In this document: piece after piece, positions 33,326 through 45,566 of the stretch | Position numbering within the stretch: position 1 is the stretch's first letter | Layout: each line of letters starts with the position of its first letter | NCBI RefSeq assembly: GCF_027943255.1 | Contig: NC_072895.1 | Span: forward strand, 38,724,001 to 38,788,000 | Reading direction: 5' to 3' | Length of the DNA stretch: 64,000 nucleotides | DNA from: Anastrepha obliqua | Taxonomy: Eukaryota > Arthropoda > Insecta > Diptera > Tephritidae | The notes under the pieces: model-generated | What the model was told of the DNA's origin: nothing | The model's database searches: none | The model's input: the letters and a program-made list of their open reading frames with translations, nothing else | Translations under genes and position numbers: made by a program

Positions 33326-35630
33326 TATATATATATATATAATATAAAAATATTCGGGAATTTCGGAATTTCATCTGACTTCACAATAATTTTCAAAATG
33401 ACACTTTTAGGTTGAATAATAGTGGTTACCACTCTCCATGAGGAGGTAGAGGGGCCAACAATGGCAAACCTTCCAATGCATTTCTGTCAAAAGCATATAA
33501 GAAAATATTAAATGTCGTTCGCAAGCGGCATAAAACGGCGGAATAAGCCATAAAGCAACATAAAGACGTTTGCAATAAATTAGAGGAGCAAAACGTCAAC
33601 TGCAGTCAACCTCAGCTAAATAAAATAAAGCAAAAATTAACTGGTTATAGTTAGTTTTAAGATCCTCAAAATCTGCGAATCCATCACAGTAGGTAACGAA
33701 GGCTGAAACTAATGTTTTAGAGCTGATATTTATGAAGAATATAGTAAATGTCCGCCATATGAAGTGGGACACGGCGCAATAATTTCTCAATATGACCACG
33801 CTCGGCGCACATGCGACGGAATTGGTTGCAATGTACGTGAAAGTTCTCAATTGAGAAATCCAAGAGCACCTCTATATGGCTCTTGGTGCAATTTTTTGAC
33901 CCATACTTCATTAGAAATGATACTTTTTTCCAACCTGACTTTCGAAAGACAACAGAAGGAAGAGGAAAGAAAAGTAATGGCTAATAGTAGACAATTTATT
34001 CCTTTTATTATTATTGGGCATAAAGCGATATAATCAAGTCTCAAATATGTAGTAATGAATTAAATTCACCTAAATTTCACATATTTTGTTTTTTTCCAAT
34101 CCAATTTTCCCATTTTTTCAAAAAAAAATATTCAGAATGATGGAATAAATCGATCGAGCCATGTCTAACTATCATTCCGTGCACAGTAAACTTCAGTAAA
34201 AATTGATCTATATTAACGACGACCTTTTACTCTGTGGCCTGAGATAGGTATTCAATATCAAAAATGAGATAATTTTAAAAAATTAATATTACTATAATAA
34301 CCGAAGAATTGATTGATTTTTTTAAATTTCTAGAATACGACTGTTACATCTTTAACAAACACTTTCAACCCGCATTGCATTTCATTTTAGTATTTTTAGT
34401 ATTATGGTGTTTTTTTAGATTTTGGTATTTAAATGGTAATATCTGAAATATGTATAAAGAAATTAGAGATAAACCACCACTGTGCGTCTACCCACTTATC
34501 TAGCCCGAGCAACAATTAATGATGATTCTATAAGACTGTGGCTGGGATTAACTTGAATTCATTCAAGTTGGTCAATCACTATAGCAGCTGATTTGTGTCT
34601 TGACTGTCGAGGCAGCCTGTTCCTTTGTTGCTGGCTTGTTTGTTGACATTCCTATTGAAATTTTGGCATTAAGCATCACTTTTAAAAAAGCAAAGTACAT
34701 GTAAATGTTATTGTTGCTCAAGAGATGTCACTTTCAATAGATTCGTTTTGGCTGGGACATAAAAATTTCGAATTTATACGATCTGAAAGATTTCTCTACG
34801 TGCTATATTGTATTTTTCGCCCTAAGTGTGATTTCTCACTCAATAACTATGATACTCAAGAATGATAAATTACCAGGTTTGGCCATGCCAAACAAAATTA
34901 TAAGAGTAACCATTGTATAGATCCATAAGTAAAAACGCTTTCAGTTGGTCGTCAAAAATGGCCACAGCTGAGATCACCTGATTCCAAACCGCACTTTTAT
35001 GTAACATGTTTGCATGAAAAATTATTACAATTCCAAAACAAAAATAGTATACAATATGCTAAAAATTGTCGTACGAATTTAAATATATCTCAATAAAAAG
35101 GAGTTATTATAGCTAAGAAATATTTGTTACTGTAAATTTTCCAAGTCAAAGATATTATTTTGTATTTTTTTTGTCGATATTCTATTGTTCTCAATGTTAC
35201 AATAAAATTCTAATTTGGCATATCAATCCCGCCAATACACTCAAGCAAACAGACCAAGCACTCATACTATTACACACTTAGGTGCCTGTCAAAAAATAGA
35301 AAGAAGAAGAGTGTTTGTACTTATATTTTTGTACTATATTTTGTCAGTTGTTGTTCAGACGTCAAGGAAATAAAATGGGGAGTAACTGCGTTGATTTTTT
35401 TTCGTATATGACCAACACAATCTCAGTTTTTTCGTAAAAAAACCCCCGCCATAATCCCAATTACATCAGGAAATCAGCTGATTCCTTAAAAATCGCTGAA
35501 AGCCGGTTAACGATCTGATATTGGCCACACCTCTGCATTCAGTACATCATGTATAATAATGGAATTTTCTACCATGAGCATCAATGAGCATAAATGCCTA
35601 ACACAAACGCAAACATACATACATAACTAT
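33326..35630. other. unassigned AT-rich stretch
   Basis: A TA microsatellite lies at about 33325-33345. A minus-strand tract near 33720-33910 reads RRMCAERGHIEKLLRRVP, which faintly resembles the end of a Tc1/mariner transposase. The segment GCCACACCTCTGCA at 35522-35535 could be a hAT-type end, but no partner was found. Otherwise nothing is supported. Confidence 0.35.
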
Positions 35631-35631
35631 A

Positions 35632-35990
35632 GGGTGAGCCATGTAAAATTTGCTTTTTGAATCGGCTATAAAAAAAAACTAATCAATATTTTTTCAAACT
35701 TTTTGTTTTATTTTGAAGGTTGAACATTGTCATTTGTGAATGAAAAATAATATCGTTCAAATGACTGCCACGACTGTCTTTACAGTAGGCCATTCGATCA
35801 ACCCAATTTTTAAGCACATTTTCGATTGTTTGGGCTCCGTTCTCCCTGAATTCTGAATGGTAGTCACGCTCAAACCATTCGGTTCGGCAGCCGTATTCGT
35901 TACTGTGCAGAAAATTTCTGATAGTTTGTGGGTGTACGTCCACAATTCACGACTTTTCGATTGAGTTAGAAATGTTAATTGCAAACATTT
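35632..35990 (-). pseudogene. mariner remnant fused with a SINE head
   Basis: The minus strand carries a C-terminal mariner segment, ENGAQTIENVLKNWVDRMAY and RGSHLNDIIFHSQMTMFNLQ, and ends in GGGTGAGCCATGTAAAATTT (inverted) next to TA near 35630. Upstream of it, 35846-35900 matches the tRNA-derived head of the SINE (CCGAATGG, GTGACTACCATTC, GAATTC, GAGAAC), and upstream of that is further mariner-like sequence. The translation EWFERDYHSEFREN therefore comes from SINE sequence read in frame with the mariner tail. Confidence 0.6.
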
Positions 35991-36571
35991 TCGAGTTCTC
36001 TTTTATTAAACGTATAATTATTCATTTGGTTGTTTTTGAGCTAATTTTGGAAATTTTTACAGTACCACTTTTTCTAAAAAAAAATTGGTTTTCATTATAT
36101 GCTCTCAATGTATTAAATACTGTCGAAATTAAGTTTTTCAAAATTTCCGCGATTCGACGCACATTTTTCCCATTTTCCCACATTTTTTTTTTTTAAATAA
36201 CTCTATGTTTGCTTATTCATCTGCACTCTTAAAAACTTCCAACGTCAATGGCAAAATGTGAGAAATAGAAGTAACTTCGTCAATGCCGTTATGAAAAAAA
36301 TAACGGAATACACATATTTTACTTAAATGTGCTAAAAAATGTTGGTGTTCCACTCTTTGTTTGAATAATTATGCTATTGCAGCTATTACTTAAATAAACG
36401 GAGTTATCGTTAATATTAAAACAACAATTGTGCATATTGAATAGTTAAAAATGAAATATACTCCCCGCAAATGAATTCCTAAAAACCGTGAATAATTTCT
36501 TTACTTATGTATATAAATTTGATTTTTTTGAATATTAGTCCCTGTTTGTTTTTGGTTCAACTGTATATGTA

Positions 36572-37846
36572 CAGTGGCTGAATAAAGAACTCGGACACCC
36601 AAGTGATATGGTTTTAAATAAAAAAATATATATTAGAATGCAAATCTAATGCGTTTATAGGTCACATTTATTTTCGTTCTTCAAACGTATTTTTCAAAAC
36701 AACAAAAAACATAAACAAACTTCAACTTATTCGTACATAGAAAATACAAACATAAAAACTTAGCAAACTAATATACATGGCAAAATAAGAACGCGAACAT
36801 TATAAATAATATTTAAGAAAAAACAATATAATTAATATTTAGTCGACAAGCTTTTATTTTTTCTCACAGCATTCAGTCTTTTTGGCATGGATTCGACCAG
36901 CTTTTTGCATGATAAAGGATATATTTTCCTTCTTTTTTCTTAACATACTTTTTCAGTTGGTATTCAAAATGAGCCCCCCCCCCACAGATGTCCATTTAAG
37001 TTTCAAGTACTTTAGGGCCGTTGTACATAAGCCATAGACGGACATCAAGTGCCTAATGCTTGGGATCGTTGTCTTGATAATACTAAAAATTGTCCTTAAT
37101 TCTCAACTTGTTAGCACTTTGGACCAAATTTTCTTTCATAATTGTTAGGTATTGTTTGTGGTGTGTGTTAAAGAAGTACAAATTTCTAGTACCAGCAGTG
37201 GATATACTATTACCGACCCCCATGTTTAACTGTCGGACGTTAGTTTTTTCCAGCAGCTCTAATGAGGTCTTCGCCACACATATGATTGTCTATCTAACCT
37301 AAATATGTTAAACTTGCTTTCATCTGCAAATAAAACGTGTTTCCAGAACTCGTCTCGTTTTCTTCTTATTTTCCACGGATTTTGTTTCTTTGAAACGTTA
37401 TATCACGTGGTACACAGTCGACCAGGGTCTATTCACTATTCCCCGAACGGTTTTACCCTTTTTATGATGACTAATAATTAAATTTCTGACTTCAATTGAG
37501 CTTTGTCCAAGCTGCCTACCCATGTTTAGAATTTGGACTTTTATTCAACAAAACGCGACTAAATTTGATTTAAGGTTATTACGTTTGGTTCTTTCATTGC
37601 ACTGTTCTAGTGAGAGATAATAAATTGTGGGACTCCTCGTTTTAAACTCCCAAACAACCGCATTAATGCCAGATGTCGGACTTCTTTTTTGACACCAATT
37701 TCGCGAATGCTGCACTATTTTCTAAATACTATTTGAATACCCCATAGAAAAATATAAAAATAAAAAATATTTAACTGCATTTCTTACAAAAATTTTGAAT
37801 TTGAAGCTGCATGCTATGTATGTCCGAGTTCTTTATTGAGCCACTG
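36572..37846 (-). mobile_element. Tc1-like transposon, nearly full length but decayed
   Basis: Ends CAGTGGCTGAATAAAGAACT (left) and, inverted, CAGTGGCTCAATAAAGAACT (right) continue to CGGACA and are flanked by TA. On the minus strand the transposase can be followed in order: EVRNLIISHHKKGKTVRGIV (helix-turn-helix), NPWKIRRKRDEFWKHVLF, FADESKFNIF (first Asp), VWRRPH, TSLELLEKTNVRQLNMGVGN, YLTIMKENLVQSANKLRIKD, and YYQDNDPKH (second Asp) followed directly by a TAG stop. LDVRLWLMYNGPKVLET continues after it. The overall size of 1275 bp is normal for an autonomous Tc1, but stops and shifts have killed it. It resembles the Paris/S-element type. Confidence 0.9.
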
Positions 37847-37849
37847 TAT

Positions 37850-38287
37850 GGATGTTTTTGTAATGCCATATTGCGTATATTTACCGGTATTTTTTGCTCG
37901 CTTCACCAGAGATACTTAAGGGCGCATTTCTTTTAGACAACACGTGCCAATTATGCGATAAACGAGTATTTTGTAAACTTTATATTATATTTTTGGCCGA
38001 GTGGCTGGTCAAAATAAGCGGGGAAGCACTTTAATCGGGGGATACTGTATACAGCTCAGCTGTATTTCCCAGAAAACGCCATACCTTTGGTTCAATATAT
38101 ATGTATGTACGTATGTATCTGCGCACAAAACTCTTTAGAAAACCAATCATCTTTTATCAGCTTTTAACAACTATAAAATTAGATTAAGGAAATTTCAGGA
38201 GCAAGTACATATTTAAGTGTGAGCTTAATATAAAGACTTTCGAGTATTATTTATAAGCATTTGCTAAGTTCAAATGTTGAGGCTCAC
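37850..38287. other. start of the proposed large intron, nothing recognised
   Basis: This stretch lies directly downstream (minus strand) of the first-exon donor and contains no transposon that I recognise. Confidence 0.4.
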
Positions 38288-38547
38288 CTGTGATTAATTT
38301 AAAAATAAATTTCAGCTTTCGATTGGCGTACGTTGACATCTTGGCACCTGTTTGTTATTATTTCTTTATTTTTTTGTTAAATTAATTGATTGTTTTACTA
38401 TGTATTGTTTTATTTTTATTGTATTCGCTGTTATTGTTTTGATTAATGACTTTCGTGGTTTTATTTCTCACACTTCTTCGATATTTTTACTTCCTCGATT
38501 CACGCGCACTACAGCACTTGTTGATCGCCTACTGGCGGCGGCACACT
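38288..38547 (-). CDS. first exon of a host gene: 5' UTR and 17 codons
   Basis: On the minus strand a 208-bp A-rich 5' UTR leads to CCAAGATG at 38339. The coding part, 38288..38339, reads MSTYANRKLKFIFKLIT plus one base and stops at CACAG|GTGAGC, a consensus donor. The short basic start followed by a hydrophobic run is half of a signal peptide. Joined in phase to the exon at 4490..4708 it gives ...FIFKLIT-V-LTVLVQGTLGQ, a complete-looking hydrophobic core and cleavage region. The intron would span about 33.6 kb. Evidence is splice sites, phase and composition; the family is not recognised. The downstream exon pairing is an inference. Confidence 0.55.
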
Positions 38548-38549
38548 GA
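38545..38549 (-). promoter_or_regulatory. candidate arthropod initiator TCAGT
   Basis: TCAGT on the minus strand would put transcription start at 38547, just before GTGTGCCGCCGCC and 208 bp upstream of the ATG. A comparatively GC-rich stretch with repeated GGTCG lies upstream at about 38750-38920. No TATA box was evident. Confidence 0.4.
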
Positions 38550-40244
38550 TTGAGAAGAATGAATAAAATTTAGAATTTATTCTTTATTAGCCGCTTTTTT
38601 CGAGTACATGCATATGTACTTACATATGTTGTCTTTCTGTCTAAGCAACACAGTCACGCACTAAAGTGAAATAAATTTTGTTTAGCACATAAAATTTTGT
38701 TTACGTGCGACACACAACGATAACACTTTGCGACTAAAATGCAAAAAGCAGCTAAACCGGCTGAGAGATCATTTATGTAGACTGGCTAAGCGGTAGGTCG
38801 ACCGGTCGGGCGGTTGGTCGGTTGATCATCTCGCAGCTAACGATTCAGCGCTAACAGCCGATCTTGGGAAGTGAGATGATAGCCGAAGAGCGGGGCGTCC
38901 CCAAGCCAATATAGCAGTTATCAGCCTCTACCAATGACTTTAAAAAAATCATAAGCATTAACTGAATCACTGCCCGCTGGCGTTCGTAAAAATGTAGGTA
39001 CCCTTTTTGTGATCATGCAAAATCCCTAATGACTAATGCCATTTGTGCATACTTATGTAATTCCATGTGTGCATGCTTACATACATATGTACATATATTA
39101 CATACGAGTATATGTGAACAAATATCGGTGAATAAATTTGTGGCATTTGTTTCAAATAGTCAAATAATAAATTTGCATAAATTTTTTTTCGTAAGAATGA
39201 CTTTGATTGCAATCTGGAAACCGCGAATATATGTACGTATCACAAATTGCTGATTCTGCATACATACATACATACATACATAAGTAGTACAGGCTACAGA
39301 AGGCGCGCAACCGGATTTTATATACATAGCTAACTCAACGACGCGGGGTAAAGGGGCTCACTGCAATTAAGTTTAACTGTCGCTTTCTAACTTTTTTATA
39401 TTATTTGTGCTGCTGTTGGTATTTGCAAAGTTTATTGACGGATTGCATTTTTTTTTTTTCTTATGATCTTAAAGTCTGAAGTTCTCATATTAATGAGCGC
39501 TAGCACTGATTGCTTTATGATCCTTATTGTCAGTAGGAAAAAATCCCTCTTCATGCCCATGTATGCGTATGTGTGTGTGTGCACCTGTATCTGGTTGCAA
39601 TTAATACATAAAGTGATGAAATCTTATCTTTGTCAGCGCATTTATGGCAAACATCTATTAAATAATAATCCTAAAATTAATATTTAAGAAACATACTTAT
39701 ACATATACACATACAAATACCTATGCATATATATCTATGTATACGTTAAACATTGTTAATATGTGCGTATTTCAGTAAATAAGTTTTAGCGCTATTTTCT
39801 AGATCACGCTCTAAATTTGTTATCACTGACACTTTTTTCTATTCCATTTACTTTTTACTTTAGTTTAGTTTTTTTTACTCTTGCTCTCGTATGTATTTTT
39901 TTATTGTAATGTTTGTTTATTTTGTCAAAGGTGCATTGCCAAATCGTCGATTTTCAAAAGTGCACGTATGTAAATACATACATACGTACGTTCTAGATTT
40001 ACAGGCATGCGTTTTGTTCCACTGAATACCACCTAAATTGCGTACAAGTAAGTGCTTTGGTACGACACACCCGTTTTAAGTGGAGTCACGTTCTCGAATG
40101 ACCAAGCCCGCGCCGGCAAGTCAAGCTCAGCTGACTAACAAAGTGATGAACGCAAGACAGTAGACATTAAGTTGACCGGGACGATTTTTTTTACCGGATT
40201 TTTAGAGTTTTAATTTAATTTTTTTTAATTTCTATTTTTTCGAT
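38550..40244. other. upstream region of the proposed host promoter
   Basis: It contains unusually GC-rich sequence (38750-38920, 40080-40150) for this window and simple repeats including CATACATACATACATACATA near 39260-39283 and TGTGTGTGTG near 39570. No gene was recognised; regulatory or 5' flanking DNA is the likeliest content. Confidence 0.35.
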
Positions 40245-40249
40245 GTTAA

Positions 40250-40580
40250 TATTAGTTTGGAGGAAATCTAATATTTTCTCGGTAGACAGCTGTAGCGATC
40301 GATATCTTGTAAAGTATCGATCAAACAATTTAAAATTTATGCTCGTTGTCAAGGTGACATTTCACACTAAAAAAATCTTTTGTTATTTTTTGTGTGTTCT
40401 GTTCAGTTCTGTGTTACAGGGTGTTAACAATGGAAGTCAGCAATTTTGATGTCAAAAAAATGCCGATAAAATCACAGAAATAATCACAGTTGACCGCATC
40501 TTCGTAGCTTCGTCCAGGAACTAAAAATCGACCATAAAACAGTTTTAAAGCATTTGCGCACAAATGTTAGGCAAAAATAA
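40250..40580 (+). pseudogene. mariner (mauritiana-like) 5' fragment, internally deleted
   Basis: It aligns with 51040..51540 from TATTTTCTCGGTAGAC through GTTAACAATGGAAGTC. After the first codons (MEV) a deletion leads to a later segment with GATAAAATCACAGAAATAAT and ATCGACCATAAAAC, the second helix-turn-helix region. The catalytic part is missing. Confidence 0.75.
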
Positions 40581-41827
40581 TAGATATTTCGAAAAATACT
40601 GTGCAAGTATTTTTGATAATTTGTAACACTCTTTTACTGTTTCAGACGAGTGTTTACATGATAGTAGCGATTTCAGAGCTGCCTGACTATCGAAGTAAAT
40701 GATATTTACTTTCAAATTAAAAAAAAGAAAAACATAAGAAAAAAAAGCATTTGTACTCAAATATTGGGTTCAAATGTATAAAATTAAAAAAAAAAAATAT
40801 GTTTCCATGCATACTCATGGAAATTATCATCCGATTTTGAATATTTTTTTTTAGATAAATGAAAAATTTGATTTTAGGCAATGGAAATCTGTTTTAGCCT
40901 TTAAGCGCTCCATTGCTTCTCTGTTTGTATACTACAGCTCTCTAGCTCTCACAAATTTCAAATATGATTGACCTACGACGCCATTTGCAAGATGACCCAC
41001 CTCGTATAATTATTTTTTATACTACAAACATATATATATTCAAGCATTTTATCAAATAAAAAAAGATCACGCTTAGTGCAATAAGCTGAATGCAATTTTT
41101 TTTTTGTTAAAGTCCTTACGCAGATCCCAAGAAACTCAAAAACTCCATATAAAAAACTCTTAAAGGAAAACGCTTAAGGAATCCACAAAAAATGTTGTAT
41201 CAAATTTTCTTATGCAGTACGCAGTTGTCATAAACTTTGCTACACTTAGTATTACGATTTTCCAAGGTTGTCAACTTTTTTTTTGGGAAAAGAGCAAAAG
41301 GAAGACCAAGCTTTGAACAGAAAGATGGACGTGCTTCATTATTTCTCTGAGAAAAAACTGACAGTGTTGTTTTCCTCTTCTATGAGCTTGTCAAAGTTTC
41401 TTCGGCACTGCGAGTACTACTTCACACGCAAAGAATAATGGCAATATTTTTCTTGAGAGTTCCGTACTAGCTTTTAATTACAAAACGCGTTATAAAAAAT
41501 ATATCTATTATCAATTTTTTTTTGTAATCTGTGGATACACTACTTATTTTCACGTTAACATAGTTGAAATAAAATGTACCAAAATGGTAATAAATTGTAC
41601 TTTGATAAGTGCTTCCCTTTTGACAAGGCAATTTTGGCTGAATCGCCATTTTACTTGACCTTTGGTTCGATTTTTCGTTTTATATTTTGCTATTAATTTT
41701 AATTCGTTTGCTACAAATTATAATTTGTCTTATTTTCGATTTAATCGTTTTTGGGAAATATTTTAAATTTACCCCAAAAACGACTACTCAAACTCTCTCC
41801 TGAAAATTCATTCATTCTGGTGTGCTA
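40581..41827. other. AT-rich non-coding stretch
   Basis: No coding region is supported. CACCTCGTATAATT near 40999 recalls a mariner end but has no partner. Confidence 0.4.
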
Positions 41828-42040
41828 CTTGATGTTTGCCACAAATGGAGGGACCTACAGTTTTGAGCCACCTCCAAACTGTAAATGATTTTTTATGAGG
41901 AACTTTTTCATGGCAGAAATACACTCGGAGGTTTTCCCGTCATTAGAAACAACTTTTTTTACCAATTGGTGTTTTGTGACCGAGGTTCCCCACCTCTGCA
42001 CTTCCGAATAGTAGTCACGCACGTCGGTTACGGCGGCTAC
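41828..42040 (-). repeat. SINE, diverged copy lacking the 3' tail
   Basis: In reverse orientation it has the head (CGTAACCGACGTGCGTGACT), an altered B-box region (ACCTCGGTCAC) and the body (CTCCGAGTGTATTTCTGCCA, then ACTGTAGGTCCCTCCATTTG). The CAATG target block used by the Transib in another copy is changed here. The 3' tail is missing. Confidence 0.85.
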
Positions 42041-43259
42041 CATTTATTATGGATATTATAAAAACATTTTGCGATAAGTGAATTTATGAAATGTAATAAT
42101 ATAAAGAAAAAGAGAATGTACAGAAAAAGTTAATAGGAAAATAAAAAGCCTAAATGCTTTTGGATAGAATGAATATGATTTTCTCTAAAATTGTTTGATT
42201 TCAAATTGGAACTATGTTTTTTAATATAATTTCACCATCATTTTAATATTATTTTATAATGTAAAATGTAAATTTTGTTCTAAACTATTTTTCGCTTCTA
42301 TTGATTTTTTATTACATTCCTATAATCCGTGATTCCTAATCCGTTCAGTGATTTCGGAACTCATTATGATTATACCTACAGACTAACAGATATGCATTAT
42401 ATTAATTATTAATTGAAATTCGCTTCTACGATTTTATATCATATTACGTCAATTTTGTAAAAAAAAAACAACTATGACTGTGGATTAATTGACCACCTTA
42501 GTGTAAGATGAACTGCTAAAACAACAACAACCTTAGTATACAATCGGTCGCTTGCCGAATACCTCCATTCGGAGATGCTTTTAACTAGACGACTCGCATC
42601 ACGCACAGCTTTTGCTCTGCATTTACCTTGTGACCACACATACATGCATACATATGCGCTGGTAGTTTTAGACGATTGGCTGCTATTTTTACCCTGTAAG
42701 CCAAAAATATTAGGTTAGTTCAAAGTTTCTAGTGCATTATAAATTTTTTATACTAAAATTTGTCTTGTACTTTTTCTAACATATTTATATGTACTTGTAT
42801 ATGTACAAATTATAGTTTTTACATTTTTATAGAACAGTGCTCGCAAAGAGACCAAAAAACAAGACAAAATAGGGAAATACTACTTCGGGGCGCACCTGAG
42901 GTGTGGAAGTACTATTGGATTGTGACAGCAGTGCTATATGTCCGTACTCCACGACTGGAAGCATGATAAGGAATAGTGGGATCCTCAATCCTATATTCCT
43001 GTAGCCTTTGGATTAATTTCCTCTATAACGTATCAACTCCCCTATCGCTGATATTGAGTAAATGGATGCAGTTAATCGTGAACCAGCTGATTAGATCCTA
43101 TAAGTACGTTTTTGAGACTTCGAAATTCTGCAATATATCAAATTTTTGCTATGCATCAAGTCTTTAAAAGTCACTTGACAAACCAATCGAAATACTAGCT
43201 CTACACTTGCATTAGCATTCGAGCTTAACATAAACTCACCGCTTCACATACCTACTTAC
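42041..43259. other. AT-rich non-coding stretch
   Basis: No transposon domain, terminal repeat or exon was recognised. A slightly GC-richer segment at 42530-42680 translates into nothing familiar. Confidence 0.4.
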
Positions 43260-43760
43260 TCAGATGGCACTACAACCGTATGTCAGTTTTGGCAGAATCT
43301 AAAACATTGCGCCATCTAACTCGGTTCGCTGCTTGCTTGCGCCAATTATTGACACCGAGTGCTCCCAGGTTATTTCTCACTTGGTCTCCCCACTTGGTAG
43401 ATTAAGTTTTCCTCTTCCTCGTCGTCCACAAGTGGATTCCCTCTCAAATGACTGCCGTATTTTAATACGCTTCACTATGCCCACATTTCGGTATAACTCA
43501 TACAGCGGATACGAAACTCATTCTCGCCCATGCAAAAAGGACCAAAGGTTTTTCGGAGAATTTTTTTCGAGGACTCTTTGTACGTTGCTGTACCTGCTGC
43601 TTTGGTACTTAATAGCAGGTACTCATCGCTTCAATCCAATATTTTCCTGAGTAGAGCTGATAGAAATCCAAGGATATATATCTTTTCCGGCCGCAAAAAA
43701 ATCGTTTATTTTTCTAATTTTTTGTTGTACGAAACTTCCTTCGCAAAAAGAGCATTAAAA
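43260..43760 (-). pseudogene. LINE copy F, C terminus of ORF2
   Basis: On the minus strand RKTFGPFCMGENEFRIRC is followed by a tract equivalent to ELYRNVGIVKRIKIRQ, then WTTRKRKT, a stop, WGDQVRNNLGALGVNNWRKQ and RVRWRNVLDSAKTDIRL with a final stop. This is the region after the reverse transcriptase and the C terminus, in the same arrangement as copy A2 (GRPPLRWKDQ...GVSNWRRLA), so a related family. Several frame shifts. Confidence 0.8.
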
Positions 43761-43877
43761 ATTACTTCCATTTTTCCTTCAGGGTCCGGCACTCGAAGTG
43801 TAACCAATTAAAAAGGTCATAAATTTGCTTTGTAAAATTAAAGTAAAAAATATGTGAAAATAATAAAAAATTAATAA

Positions 43878-44600
43878 TCCATTTACTTTTGCTCGATATG
43901 ATCACCTTTTGCCTTGACTATGGCCTCGAGACGGCCCAGAAACGAATCGGAAGCTGCCCAAATTGTGACTCGCAGGTATTTGGCCCACTCGGGGACAATG
44001 GCTTTTTTCAGCGCCTCGAGACTGGTGAATCTTTCAGTTCGGCCCTTGCCAAAATGGCCAAAAGAGAATAATCCATCGGATTAGCGTCTGGTGAATTTGA
44101 GAGCCATTGTGTGGACGTTATGAAGTTCGGAACGTTGTTTTTGAGCCATTCTTGGTTAACTTGAGTTTTGTGAGGCGTGCCGAATCCTGTTGAAACATCC
44201 ATGATCTGCCACCGAAATGTTTGTCTGCCCACGACTTCAAAGCAACCTCCGGAATACTTTTCCGATAACATTTCACATTTACCTTGACACCAGGCTCGAT
44301 GAAAACGATTGGAGAGCGCCCACCTGCGGCTATAGCGACCCAAACCATTGCCTGTGCCGGGTGCTGCCTCCTGGTGGTCAATCGATGATCATGGTCAAAT
44401 TCTCGTATGAACGGTCGGTCAAATAAACCGTATCGTTTTGGGAGTTTACGAATTGCTCAATCTGAAAAATTTTCTCGTCAGAAAGCACAATGCTCGGAAA
44501 TTGACCGCTTTCGGCCAAGCGCCCGTGCATCAGCTGCGCGAGCGGTCTGAAGTTGGTTGCTCTTCGACTACCGGACCCTGTATATCCATTAGCTATTCTG
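43878..44600 (-). pseudogene. IS630/mariner-type transposase pseudogene
   Basis: The minus strand has, over three frames, FPSIVLSDEKIFQIEQFVNS (first Asp), HPAQAMVWVAIAAGGRSPIV, RSWMFQQDSARLTK (second Asp), VNQEWLKNNVPNFITSTQWL, SNSPDANPMDYSLLAIL (third acidic residue in SPDANP) and LGRLEAIVKAKGDHIEQK before the stop. Blocks are in the right order, but two or more single-base shifts separate them. It is the most complete catalytic core of this family in the window. Terminal repeats were not identified. Confidence 0.88.
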
Positions 44601-45566
44601 GTGTAGATTTTATCATACCACTATTTGAATATTAATATAAATAATCAATAACTTTCGTATAATAAAACCCAGCTATGTATTGAAGCTCATACACAGCGCA
44701 CCGTTCGTAATTCCTTTTCATTTTATTATTCGCAACTCACAATTTGAAATTGAAGTCAAAGAATTAAAATTACGAATTGTAAGGGGTTAAGAATTGGCAT
44801 TTCAGTCGCAGTTCAGAATAGAAAAATGTCGAAATGACTCCTACCTTATTGAATGTGGCTTAATGTGGGCTGCATGTGTAATGCGTTACGTAATGCTACA
44901 AAATAGGTTGCATAGTCTAAGGCGCTTAATAATTTAATTTACTTATGTTCATTTTTACTTATCCCTTTTTTCGGTCATAAATACATATGCACATATGAGA
45001 TTTTTACGAAAGACACCTCTCTCAGCATTCACAATTTTTCTGGTTGGGTTCTACTTAAAACATATTTAGGTGTGCACATGGAATCGCATATGAATATTCA
45101 TACACATAAATATTCATATGCATATGTACTCGTACTTATGTAGATGCCTGCAGCATCCGACTTACTTAAGGCACTTCTTAATAAGCTACAAAATGGGCAT
45201 TCTTGAAGAAGTGACAAGAGTGTGTGAAAGTAATAAAAATCTCACATAAGGTAATTGAGAAGACGTGTGCACATAATTAACGGGCACTCACATGAAGTGT
45301 AAACAGAAAAATAAAAATATTAAGCAACAAGTGAAATAGAAGCATTGTTACAAGCTCCAAACAATAAGCAATCACGGCCAGTAAAAAAAATACGAAACCG
45401 GTAGCAGTGTTGATTCAATTGAACTCATTAATTGAAGAGTTCAAAAACTTTGCTTTTTTGTGCTGAAATTTAAATTTTTCCCAACCCGAATTGCGTCACA
45501 TTGGTCTCATTGGCATGCACTCAATAAATACAAAAATATGTGCATACTCGTACTAGTATGTGTGTA
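44601..45566. other. AT-rich non-coding stretch
   Basis: It contains the motif CATATGCACATATGAGA and related ATATG microsatellite sequence. No gene or transposon is supported. Confidence 0.45.

Noticed and set aside
35522..35540. GGCCACACCTCTGCA as a hAT end
   Set aside because: No second end or 8-bp duplication was found.
40995..41010. CACCTCGTATAA as a mariner end
   Set aside because: No inverted partner or transposase sequence nearby.
43333..43811. Plus-strand frames of 93-105 codons
   Set aside because: Antisense to LINE copy F, whose minus-strand peptides match the C terminus of ORF2.
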